Shown in pieces: positions 1 to 5,422 of a DNA stretch of 5,422 bases. The translations under genes and the position numbers were made by a program. Source of the DNA: Planctomycetota bacterium (GTDB lineage: Bacteria; Planctomycetota; UBA1135; GCA-002686595); assembly GCA_029212955.1 (NCBI GenBank), contig JARGOW010000295.1, forward strand, positions 1-5,422, in the 5' to 3' direction. The notes beneath the pieces are model-generated. The model was not told the origin of the DNA and made no database searches. It saw only the letters and a list, made by a program, of their open reading frames with translations. Position 1 is the first letter of the stretch, and each line of letters opens with the position of its first letter.

Positions 1-3000
1 GAGCAAAATGAGCCGGTTCGTCGCACGGTGGCGATCAAACTTATCAAGGCGGGAATGGACTCGCGGGAGGTGCTTGCACGATTTGAGGCCGAGCGACAAG
101 CGCTCGCCGTGATGGATCATCCCAACATCGCGCGCGTGTTCGATGCGGGGTTGACGCGCCAGGGGCGTCCTTTCTTCGCCATGGAATTTGTGCAGGGCGA
201 GCCCTTGTCCGAGTACTGCGATCGCGAGCGACTTTCGGTGCGTCAACGCCTGGAGCTCTTTGTCCTGATTTGCAACGGGGTCCAGCACGCGCACCAGAAA
301 GGAATCGTTCATCGGGACTTGAAACCCAACAATATCCTGGTCTGCACGATCGACGGTCGGCCTACCCCAAAGATCATCGACTTCGGCCTGGCCAAGGCCG
401 TCGACCAGCCTCTGACCGACAATTCGCTACAGACGGCCTATGGTGTGATGCTCGGGACGCCGCTCTATATGAGCCCCGAACAGGCCGACGCGAAGGTCCT
501 CGACATCGACACGCGGGCCGATGTCTATTCCCTCGGCGTGATTCTCTACGAATTGCTAACGGGCTCCACGCCACTTGAGCAGAACAAGCTACAGGAAGCT
601 GCGGTTGCGGAGGTGCTGCGTATCATCCGCGAAGTCGACCCGCCGCGCCCCAGCACGAGGCTGAGTGCGAGTGAGGCTCTGCCCAGCGTCGCGGCCCAGC
701 GCAGCTTGGATCCGAATCAACTGAGACGTCGTGTCTCAGGCGATCTCGATTGGGTGGTCATGCGAGCGCTCGAAAAGGAACGTGACGCACGCTATGGGTC
801 CGCCAGTGGCTTGGCCGCTGATATCGTTCGACATTTGGCCGATGAGCCAGTTAGCGCGGGCCCGCCTTCCACCAGCTATCGACTGCGAAAATTCGTAAAA
901 CGCAACAGGGCCACGGTCATTGCATTCAGTGTGGTGGGGGTGGCGCTCTTGCTAGGTGTGATCGGCACGTCTTTTGGCTTGGTTTGGGCCCTGGACGAAA
1001 GGGACCGGGCCGACGAGCAAGCCCGAATCGCGAGTGCCGCCCAACTCGCCGAAGCGGAGCAGCGCGTGGCTGCACAGGACAGCGCAGCCGAAGCTCAAGT
1101 CGAGGCTTTGCGTTCAGAGACGGTTGCCAGTTTCTTGCGCGAGGCCCTGGCCGGGGTCGGTCCGTCGGTCGCACTCGGGCGGGATACGGAACTCTTGGAG
1201 GAAGTGCTGCACCGCACGGCGGAGCGGATCGAAACCGAGCTTGCGGATGAACCGCTGGTCGAGGTCCACATCCGCAATACGTTGTCGGTCAGCTATACGG
1301 AGATTGGATCTTACGATGAAGCGGACGAGCACGGCCGTCGGGCGCTAGAGCTCTATCGGGCACAGCACGGGAACGATCACGCCGATACGGCCAGCCAACT
1401 CAACCAACTGGGAGTCATTGCGGAATACCGGGGGGAACTTGAGCGGGCTGAGAAACTCTATCGCGAAGCCCAAGGCATCTACACCCGAATGGACGTGCTT
1501 GCCGACGACGAAAGCGAAGGGGAGTTGTTGCGAAATCTGGGCACGATCCTGACCTACACCGAGCACGTGGATGAGGCGCGCGACCTGCTCGATGCCGCCC
1601 GCACGTGCTTTGTGCGCTTCCATGGAAATGAAGACAATGCGGAAGTGGCTACGGTGATCACTGCTCTAGGCAATCTCGAGCGCAACCAGCGCCAGTACGT
1701 GGAGGCCAAGGCACATTACGAGGCTGCGCTTTTGATTCATCGCCGGGTGCTACCAGGGAACCACCCTCACATTGCCGTGGACCTGCGCAACTTGGGTGGC
1801 CTTCTCGATGAGATGGGCGAGTTCACTGGGGCGGAGGCACACTTGCGCGAAGCCATCGAGCTAGAACGGGAGGTCAGTGGGGATCATCCAGAGTTGGCGG
1901 ATACGCTCTCCTTCTTCTCCGTATTCCTGCGAAACCAAGGGCGGTTCGAGGAGGCGGAGGAGGCGATTCAGGAGGCCTTGGCGATCGCCAAGCGGGTGCA
2001 CCCAGAAGACCATCCGGATATCCGAAACTACCGAACGTCCCTGGCGCTTGTCGCTTCAAGTTTGGGCCGCTCCCAAGAAGCGTTGGAGTTGCACGAGGCT
2101 ATTCTTGCGATGGACTTGCGCAAGGGAGACGAGGATGCCGCACTCATTAGCTACAACAACGTGGCTTTCGCACTGATGGAGAATGGCCGCTCTGAGGAAG
2201 CGGACGCCGTGTTTCTAAAGGGCATTGCGTTGGCCGAGCAGCGGGACCCGAATGGGTCTGCGGAGCTGGCCATGATCCTCAACAACCACGCGCGATGCCT
2301 CAACTCACTGGAGCGGCGGCAGGACTCGATCAAGATACTCGAGCGCGTTCTCGAAATGCGTAGAAGACTGTTCGGACCCAAGGACCAGTCACTTGCCAAC
2401 ACAATGAGCAGTATCGGTAACGTCTATCGGGACCTTGGCGAGCTCGATCGTGCCGTGGAATGGAAGCGGTTGTCGGTTGAGCTCTACGCCGAGGTCCTTG
2501 GGCCCGAGCATCTCTATACGGCGATCGTAGGAAACGGTTTGGCGCAGGTCCTGGAGAGCCGGGGATCCTTTGAAGAGGCTGTGAGCTTCCGACGTAGCGC
2601 GATTGGGCCACTCACCTCCACCTATGGCCCGACGCATGGCCAGCCCCTCGATGCCCGCGCGCACCTGGGCCGTGCACTCAAAGAGCTCGGTCGCCCCGAA
2701 GAGGCGCTGGTCGAACTCACCACCGTCCTGGAGGCCGCCCATTCGGCACCTGATTCACAACCCCTCGATGATGTACTCCTTGCGCGAATCCGGGTTTGGA
2801 AGGCGGAAGCTCTGGTGAAACTCGCGCGTTTCGCAGAAGCGGAGCCCCTGCTCTTAGAGGCGCAAGAATTCGCCGCAGAATCGGAATCCGAGGACGGTGC
2901 CGATCCACTCGGATCCACGGCTACGGACCCCATCGAGGCACTGATCCAACTCTACGAAGCTTGGCATGCGGCAGAACCCGATTCTGGACATGACAGCAAG

Positions 3001-3027
3001 GCCGCCAAGTGGCGTGATCGGCGTTGA
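1..3027 (+). CDS. Membrane-bound Ser/Thr protein kinase with C-terminal TPR array, 5'-truncated
   Basis: This is a Hanks-type (PknB-like) kinase that would phosphorylate Ser/Thr on unknown target proteins. The frame is open from base 1, and codon 1 to the stop gives 1008 residues. Numbering from base 1, I see the ATP-binding lysine of VAIK (K13), the helix C glutamate (E31), the catalytic loop HRDLKPNN (H104, D106, K108, N111), DFG (127-129), the SPE form of the APE motif (158-160), the helix F aspartate (D174) and the helix H arginine (R263). All key residues are present, so it is probably active. The glycine-rich loop and true start lie upstream of the window, because the first visible residues EQNEPVRRTVAIK are already mid-domain. 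A hydrophobic segment at about 305-329 follows the basic stretch RKFVKRNR. Next come a charged, probably coiled-coil stretch and about 13 TPR units. Kinase in the cytosol and TPRs across the membrane is the expected topology (inference). It converges on ispF with a 19-base gap. Ligand and substrate are unknown. Confidence 0.93.
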   Translation, partial: EQNEPVRRTVAIKLIKAGMDSREVLARFEAERQALAVMDHPNIARVFDAGLTRQGRPFFAMEFVQGEPLSEYCDRERLSVRQRLELFVLICNGVQHAHQKGIVHRDLKPNNILVCTIDGRPTPKIIDFGLAKAVDQPLTDNSLQTAYGVMLGTPLYMSPEQADAKVLDIDTRADVYSLGVILYELLTGSTPLEQNKLQEAAVAEVLRIIREVDPPRPSTRLSASEALPSVAAQRSLDPNQLRRRVSGDLDWVVMRALEKERDARYGSASGLAADIVRHLADEPVSAGPPSTSYRLRKFVKRNRATVIAFSVVGVALLLGVIGTSFGLVWALDERDRADEQARIASAAQLAEAEQRVAAQDSAAEAQVEALRSETVASFLREALAGVGPSVALGRDTELLEEVLHRTAERIETELADEPLVEVHIRNTLSVSYTEIGSYDEADEHGRRALELYRAQHGNDHADTASQLNQLGVIAEYRGELERAEKLYREAQGIYTRMDVLADDESEGELLRNLGTILTYTEHVDEARDLLDAARTCFVRFHGNEDNAEVATVITALGNLERNQRQYVEAKAHYEAALLIHRRVLPGNHPHIAVDLRNLGGLLDEMGEFTGAEAHLREAIELEREVSGDHPELADTLSFFSVFLRNQGRFEEAEEAIQEALAIAKRVHPEDHPDIRNYRTSLALVASSLGRSQEALELHEAILAMDLRKGDEDAALISYNNVAFALMENGRSEEADAVFLKGIALAEQRDPNGSAELAMILNNHARCLNSLERRQDSIKILERVLEMRRRLFGPKDQSLANTMSSIGNVYRDLGELDRAVEWKRLSVELYAEVLGPEHLYTAIVGNGLAQVLESRGSFEEAVSFRRSAIGPLTSTYGPTHGQPLDARAHLGRALKELGRPEEALVELTTVLEAAHSAPDSQPLDDVLLARIRVWKAEALVKLARFAEAEPLLLEAQEFAAESESEDGADPLGSTATDPIEALIQLYEAWHAAEPDSGHDSKAAKWRDRR
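1267..2889 (+). repeat. Array of about 13 tetratricopeptide (TPR) units encoded in the kinase gene
   Basis: This is a protein-level repeat, not a DNA repeat. Units of about 40-44 residues recur in the kinase C-terminal half. Each has a pattern like LG....G.(Y/F)EEA...(Y/L)..AL, and several are joined by G..HP or GPEH links (for example LPGNHP, VSGDHP, HPEDHP and LGPEHL). The 42-residue spacing and the HP linker are typical of TPR_10/TPR_12 and kinesin-light-chain-like repeats, which bind other proteins or peptides. Units 2-3 and 12-13 are the most diverged. The DNA of the units is well diverged, so there is no sign of recent duplication. The boundaries are estimates by eye. Confidence 0.8.
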
Positions 3028-3046
3028 TGTCTGGATGTCAGTGAGC

Positions 3047-3547
3047 CTATCTTCCAGGCATCAACATGGCGATGGCTTGCACGGCGACTCCGGTGCCGCC
3101 CGCCAGGGCGCCCATGCCTTCTAAGGTTTTGCCTTTCACGTTGACCGCGTTGCTTTGAATGCCGAGGAGTTCGGCCAGGCGCTCGCGCATGGCGGCGCGG
3201 TGGGGGGCGATGCGGGGGCCTTCGGTGGCGATGACGATGTCCACGTTGCCGATGCGGTAGCCTTCCTTTTGAATGGCTTGGACAGCGGCCTCGATGAAGA
3301 CCGCCGAGTCCTTGTTCTTGTGGGCCGCGTCGGTATCCGGGAACAGCGTGCCGATGTCGTCCAGGCCTGCGGCACCCAGCAAAGCGTCGGTGATGGCGTG
3401 CAGGACCGCGTCCCCATCGGAGTGGCCGGCGGGTCCGGTGGGGTGGTCGAGGGTGATGCCGCCCAGGCGACAGGGCCGGCCTTCCTCCAGGCGGTGCAGG
3501 TCGAAACCTAGGCCGATGCGCGGGCCGGTGCGATTGGGTTGGTCCAT
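3047..3547 (-). CDS. ispF: 2-C-methyl-D-erythritol 2,4-cyclodiphosphate synthase
   Basis: IspF converts CDP-methylerythritol 2-phosphate to the cyclic diphosphate MEcPP, releasing CMP, in the cytosolic MEP pathway to isopentenyl diphosphate. The predicted 166 residues match the usual length of about 160. The N-terminal RIGLGFDLH supplies metal ligands D16 and H18. GHSDGD supplies the third ligand H42 and the active-site S43/D44. FPDTD (69-73), GNVDIVI and VNVKGKTLEGMG with E143 are further family signatures. I chose the ATG at 3547 because it leaves 4 bases after the ispD stop and places the conserved core 10 residues in. An in-frame GTG at 3571 would add 8 unconserved residues and overlap ispD by 20 bases. 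Neither start has a good ribosome binding site, so translational coupling to ispD is likely (inference). The gene is complete and ends with TAG, 19 bases from the converging kinase gene. Confidence 0.97.
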   Translation of the reverse strand: MDQPNRTGPRIGLGFDLHRLEEGRPCRLGGITLDHPTGPAGHSDGDAVLHAITDALLGAAGLDDIGTLFPDTDAAHKNKDSAVFIEAAVQAIQKEGYRIGNVDIVIATEGPRIAPHRAAMRERLAELLGIQSNAVNVKGKTLEGMGALAGGTGVAVQAIAMLMPGR

Positions 3548-3551
3548 GTTT

Positions 3552-4253
3552 TTAGGCGTTGTCGCGGGCACGCAGTAGTGCTTCCGCGATAGGTAGGTCT
3601 TCGGGGCGCGTCACTTTGATGTTCTCGGAAACGCCTTGGACCAGGGTGACCGGGCCGGCGAATTGTTCGTACAAAGCCACGTCGTCGGTGGGGGGCGGGG
3701 AGAGTTCCGCTGCCCGTTCCAGGGTGTCGAGGAAGGCCTGGGTGCGAAATCCCTGGGGGGTTTGTGCGGCCCACAGGGGGCTGCGGTCCACGGGCTCCAC
3801 CGCGTGGACCCCGTCGAGGGAGCGGTGCAGGGAATCCGTGACGGGCAGGGCCAGTAGGGCGGCGCCGGAGGATTGCGCGGCCAGGGCCACCTGGTCGATG
3901 TGCTCGGAGCGCACCAAGGGCCGCGCTGCGTCGTGGATCAACAGCACATCCCGGTTGCTGTCGGCGGCCAGGCAACCGGCCCGCACGGAGTGAAAGCGCT
4001 CCTGGCCCCCGGCTACCATGCCGCGCAAGGGCAGGCCCACGCTATCCACCACCGCGCCCAATGCGTCGAAGTCCTCGGGCCGGGCCACCAGAACCAGGTC
4101 GTGCACGGTTTGGGCGGTGGCGAAGGCCTCCAGGGTGTGCGCCAGAAGGGTTTTGCCGGCCAGGGGCAGTAGGACCTTCGACGTGGCGCTGGCACCCATG
4201 CGGGAGGAGCGCCCGGCGGCAACCAGGACCAGGGTGGCGAAGGCGTCTTGCAT
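3552..4253 (-). CDS. ispD: 2-C-methyl-D-erythritol 4-phosphate cytidylyltransferase
   Basis: IspD joins CTP and methylerythritol 4-phosphate to give CDP-methylerythritol and pyrophosphate, the third step of the MEP pathway. The 233 residues match the family (E. coli 236). The N-terminal nucleotide-binding stretch LVLVAAGRSSRMG and the following SK give the expected catalytic R18 and K26. GGQERFHSV (82-90) and LLIHDAARP (104-112, with metal-binding D108) are clear. The C-terminal ENIKVTRPEDL carries the conserved lysine K213, and TPQGF and TDDVALYE are also family-like. I chose the ATG at 4253 because homology begins immediately after it. The open frame reaches back to 4364, but those 37 extra residues look like translated leader. 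ispF follows by 4 bases, so the two genes form an operon. ispE, which acts between them, is not in this window. The ATG lacks a strong Shine-Dalgarno; the leader is G-rich and may be structured. Confidence 0.97.
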   Translation of the reverse strand: MQDAFATLVLVAAGRSSRMGASATSKVLLPLAGKTLLAHTLEAFATAQTVHDLVLVARPEDFDALGAVVDSVGLPLRGMVAGGQERFHSVRAGCLAADSNRDVLLIHDAARPLVRSEHIDQVALAAQSSGAALLALPVTDSLHRSLDGVHAVEPVDRSPLWAAQTPQGFRTQAFLDTLERAAELSPPPTDDVALYEQFAGPVTLVQGVSENIKVTRPEDLPIAEALLRARDNA

Positions 4254-4359
4254 GGGGCGTAGCCTAACCTGATCCGCCCCCCGCCGCCCCAAAAAGCCGT
4301 GTTCGCGGGGAGCGTGGAACCCACGTCGAGACGATTCCGCCTTGGGGATAGCGAGACTG

Positions 4360-4378
4360 GACAACTCCCATGGTTGTC
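4360..4378. promoter_or_regulatory. Perfect inverted repeat GACAAC-N7-GTTGTC, possible operator or alternative stem
   Basis: Six-base arms (4360-4365 and 4373-4378) are separated by TCCCATG. A third copy of GTTGTC occurs at 4437-4442. The left GACAAC can therefore pair either locally or with the distal arm of the long palindrome, but not both at once. As DNA, the arms could be a dyad site for a dimeric repressor. Both roles are inferred from symmetry only. Confidence 0.35.
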
Positions 4379-4409
4379 ACGGGGGCCCGGTATATTCCGT
4401 TTTAGAGCA

Positions 4410-4424
4410 GGCCGGACCCCGGCC
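4410..4424. other. GC-rich hairpin GGCCGG-ACC-CCGGCC
   Basis: This is a perfect 6-bp GC-only stem with a 3-base loop, nested at the inner end of the long palindrome. It could stack directly on the inner stem that ends at 4377/4425. No T-run follows on either strand, so it is not a typical intrinsic terminator. If transcription of ruvC starts upstream, it would lie in the 5' leader, about 85 bases before the start codon. Confidence 0.6.
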
Positions 4425-4509
4425 ATAACGATGGAGGTTGTCCGGTCTCGGTACCCGGATCAGATGGTTCTGGGAACGGGAGCACGCTTTGCGTAGGTTG
4501 CAAGCAGCC

Positions 4510-5043
4510 ATGTCGGACAGCCACACGATTCAATACGCGGACCCTTTGGTGGTCATGGGCATCGATCCGGGAACCCAGGTGGTGGGTTATGGGGCTGTGG
4601 TCCTACGCGACAAGAAGTCCGTGCTTTTGGCCGCCGGGGTGGTCCGAACCACCCCGGGGGGTCCGATCTCTTCCCGGCTGGCCCATATCCGATCGTCCCT
4701 GGACGAGTTGCTCGGGGAGCTGAAACCCCAGGTGGTTGTGATCGAGAAGGCCTTTGCCCACAAGAACTTGGCTTCCGCCCTGCGCATCGGAGAAGGGCGG
4801 GGTGTGGCACTCTCCTGCGCCGCGGTGAGTGGGGCCCAGGTGGTGGAGTACACGCCCGCGGAGGTCAAAAAGTCCCTGACTGGAAACGGGGGAGCTGACA
4901 AGACCATGGTCGCCCGTTGGGTAGCGGTGGAACTGGGGTCGCCCCCGGTATTGGATGAGCTGCGCCACGACGCCACGGATGGTTTGGCCCTGGCTTTGAC
5001 CTGGGCCCGCCGCAGGCACTTGGCCCAGCTGGGCTTGCGCTGA
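4510..5043 (+). CDS. ruvC: Crossover junction endodeoxyribonuclease RuvC (Holliday junction resolvase)
   Basis: RuvC cuts four-way DNA junctions symmetrically as a dimer, working with the RuvAB branch-migration motor in recombinational repair. The 177-residue product has the RNase H-like fold signatures in order. GIDPGTQVVGYG carries D19, VVVIEKAF carries E79, and HDATDGLALA carries D154 and D157, so the four metal-binding acids are complete. The KNLASALRIGEGRG helix and YTPAEVKKSLTGNGGADK match family regions that contact DNA and form the dimer. I chose the ATG at 4510. The frame extends upstream to a TTG at 4438, but that lies inside the palindrome and adds unconserved residues. An ATG at 4555, directly before GIDPG, is a possible alternative giving 162 residues. 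No start has a clear ribosome binding site. ruvA and ruvB, often next to ruvC, are not visible here. The family motif usually reads LGQARG; here it is IGEGRG. Confidence 0.96.
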   Translation: MSDSHTIQYADPLVVMGIDPGTQVVGYGAVVLRDKKSVLLAAGVVRTTPGGPISSRLAHIRSSLDELLGELKPQVVVIEKAFAHKNLASALRIGEGRGVALSCAAVSGAQVVEYTPAEVKKSLTGNGGADKTMVARWVAVELGSPPVLDELRHDATDGLALALTWARRRHLAQLGLR

Positions 5044-5090
5044 GTCCTTTGGGCGGGGTTCCTTGGGCTTGGCAGGAATACGCCACGCCC

Positions 5091-5129
5091 CGTAGGGAAT
5101 GCCAGCCATCGTAAATGGCCGGTTCTACG
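5091..5129. other. Imperfect hairpin downstream of ruvC
   Basis: CCAGCCAT (5102-5109) pairs with ATGGCCGG (5115-5122) around the loop CGTAA, with one A-C mismatch. The stem extends outward through GAA/TTC (5097-5099 with 5123-5125) and CGTA/TACG (5091-5094 with 5126-5129), with small bulges on the left side. It begins 47 bases after the ruvC stop. No T-run follows on the plus strand, so it is not a standard intrinsic terminator. It could stabilise the ruvC mRNA 3' end, act in Rho-dependent ending, or be a REP-like palindrome. Confidence 0.5.
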
Positions 5130-5188
5130 CCTTGGAGCAATCGCGATGGGGCCTTCCCTGATGGCCGCGACTAGGCGATACTGCCCTT

Positions 5189-5422
5189 GTGTCAGAAGCA
5201 GGGGAAATAGAACAGGCGATGGGCGGATTGGACCCGCGCGAAGAATTGAGGGAGGCGATGGGGGAGTTTTCTCCCGAGTTGCGCTTCTTGGATTGTGGTT
5301 GGGTATTGGAAGGGGCGGACGAAGGTCTTTCGGATCTGGATGAATCCTTCGAGTCGGAGGACAACATCACGGTGGATTGGGTGGCCGTGGATGCGGCCGG
5401 ACGATTGAACCTCTTGCTCTGG
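5189..5422 (+). CDS. Unrecognised acidic protein, N-terminal part, cut by window end
   Basis: An open frame runs from a GTG at 5189 to the last base, giving 78 codons without a stop. I do not recognise the family. The visible part is strongly acidic (about 21 Asp/Glu against 4 Arg/Lys). It contains ELRFLDCGWVLEGADEG, a DESFESED acidic patch, and then a strand-like VDWVAVDAAGRLNLLLW. The last segment resembles the 'lavD..Grl' beta hairpin found in several nuclease-like and other alpha/beta domains, but that is too short to assign. Later in-frame starts are ATG at 5219 and ATG at 5258. The last has purine-rich GAGGGAGG just upstream and could be the real start. The nearest upstream in-frame stop is TGA at 5159. 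It lies 145 bases after ruvC on the same strand and might be co-transcribed with it. Coding status rests on the open frame and codon-like third-position use only. Confidence 0.6.
   Translation, partial: MSEAGEIEQAMGGLDPREELREAMGEFSPELRFLDCGWVLEGADEGLSDLDESFESEDNITVDWVAVDAAGRLNLLLW

Larger units (their letters stand above)
4345..4456. repeat. Long imperfect palindrome with nested hairpins
   Basis: The left arm 4352-4371 and right arm 4431-4450 are near-complementary. They give 17 Watson-Crick pairs, 2 G-U pairs and one C-A mismatch over 20 positions. Beyond a G-G mismatch the stem continues inward for five pairs (4373-4377 with 4425-4429). Outward, past another G-G mismatch, it continues with TA/TA and GGG/CCC (4345-4347 with 4454-4456, bulged A4348). 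That is about 29 pairs in all. The enclosed 47 bases contain a perfect GC-rich hairpin at 4410-4424. No target-site duplication is evident at the ends. Position between two divergent genes argues against a simple terminator. It may be a leader RNA of ruvC, an sRNA, an operator or a miniature repeat element. Confidence 0.75.
4254..4509. promoter_or_regulatory. Divergent intergenic region between ispD and ruvC
   Basis: These 256 bases must hold the promoters of both the leftward ispD-ispF operon and rightward ruvC. I could not identify a convincing -35/-10 pair for either. The AT-richest patch is around TATATT at 4391-4396, which lies inside the palindrome. Visible structure includes a G-rich stretch on the ispD strand (4274-4290), a small perfect hairpin CGTGG-AAC-CCACG (4313-4325) and the long palindrome at 4345-4456. 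No conserved coding capacity is apparent. Confidence 0.6.

Noticed and set aside
3155..4272. Long plus-strand open frames opposite ispF and ispD
   Set aside because: These are shadow frames of GC-rich genes whose minus-strand products match IspF and IspD in every motif. Their translations are low-complexity and resemble no family.
4254..4364. N-terminal extension of IspD by 37 residues
   Set aside because: The family core begins right after the ATG at 4253. The extra residues are rich in Arg, Gly and Pro, look like translated GC-rich leader, and would start inside the palindrome.
4374..4396. TTGTCA followed by TATATT as a sigma-70 type promoter for ruvC
   Set aside because: The spacer is only 11 bases, far from the usual 16-18, and both boxes lie inside the palindrome. 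No better -35 stands at the right distance from TATATT.
4345..4456. Palindrome as an insertion sequence or MITE
   Set aside because: No transposase fragment and no target-site duplication are visible at either end. A copy-number search is needed, so it is left as an unassigned repeat.
4438..4509. RuvC starting at TTG 4438
   Set aside because: The added 24 residues have no family match, the codon is rare as a start, and it sits in the right arm of the palindrome.
4553..5140. Minus-strand open frames opposite ruvC
   Set aside because: RuvC is clearly encoded on the plus strand with intact catalytic residues. The opposite frames are Pro/Arg/Ser-rich and typical of antisense reading of GC-rich genes.
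5360..5422. Assignment of the right-edge protein to a NucS-like or PD-(D/E)XK nuclease family
   Set aside because: Only a short VAVDAAGRL resemblance is visible. The catalytic E-x-K following such a strand is absent here (LLLW), and the rest is outside the window.

Overview
This GC-rich window contains three complete genes and two genes cut by the window edges. The kinase at the left edge is the best clue to the organism. Its layout (cytosolic Ser/Thr kinase, one membrane segment, long kinesin-light-chain-like TPR array) and the wording around its catalytic motifs are typical of the very large kinase families of Planctomycetota and similar large-genome environmental bacteria. The lack of convincing Shine-Dalgarno sequences fits that group. 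I regard Planctomycetota as the likely source with moderate confidence; nothing here proves it.

Layout: (1) bases 1-3027, plus strand, a 5'-truncated Hanks-type kinase/TPR receptor, whose reading frame is open from base 1. (2) A 19-base gap, then on the minus strand ispF (3547 to 3047) preceded by ispD (4253 to 3552). These two form a tight operon for two steps of the non-mevalonate (MEP) isoprenoid pathway. (3) A 256-base divergent intergenic region (4254-4509) holding a long imperfect palindrome (4345-4456) and a G-rich ispD leader. (4) ruvC, plus strand (4510-5043), the Holliday junction resolvase, with all four acidic catalytic residues. (5) A 145-base gap with a second imperfect hairpin (5091-5129). 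(6) The start of an unrecognised, strongly acidic protein that runs off the right edge (from about 5189).

The genes do not form one functional system. ispD-ispF is a metabolic pair, ruvC acts in recombination, and the kinase is a signalling protein transcribed towards the isoprenoid operon. I saw no mobile element genes, tRNA, rRNA or CRISPR array.

The least explained feature is the palindrome between the divergent ispD and ruvC genes. About 29 base pairs can form between its arms, with a GC-rich hairpin nested inside and a competing short pairing. It could be a structured leader RNA, an operator, a small RNA or a short palindromic repeat element. The sequence alone does not decide which.
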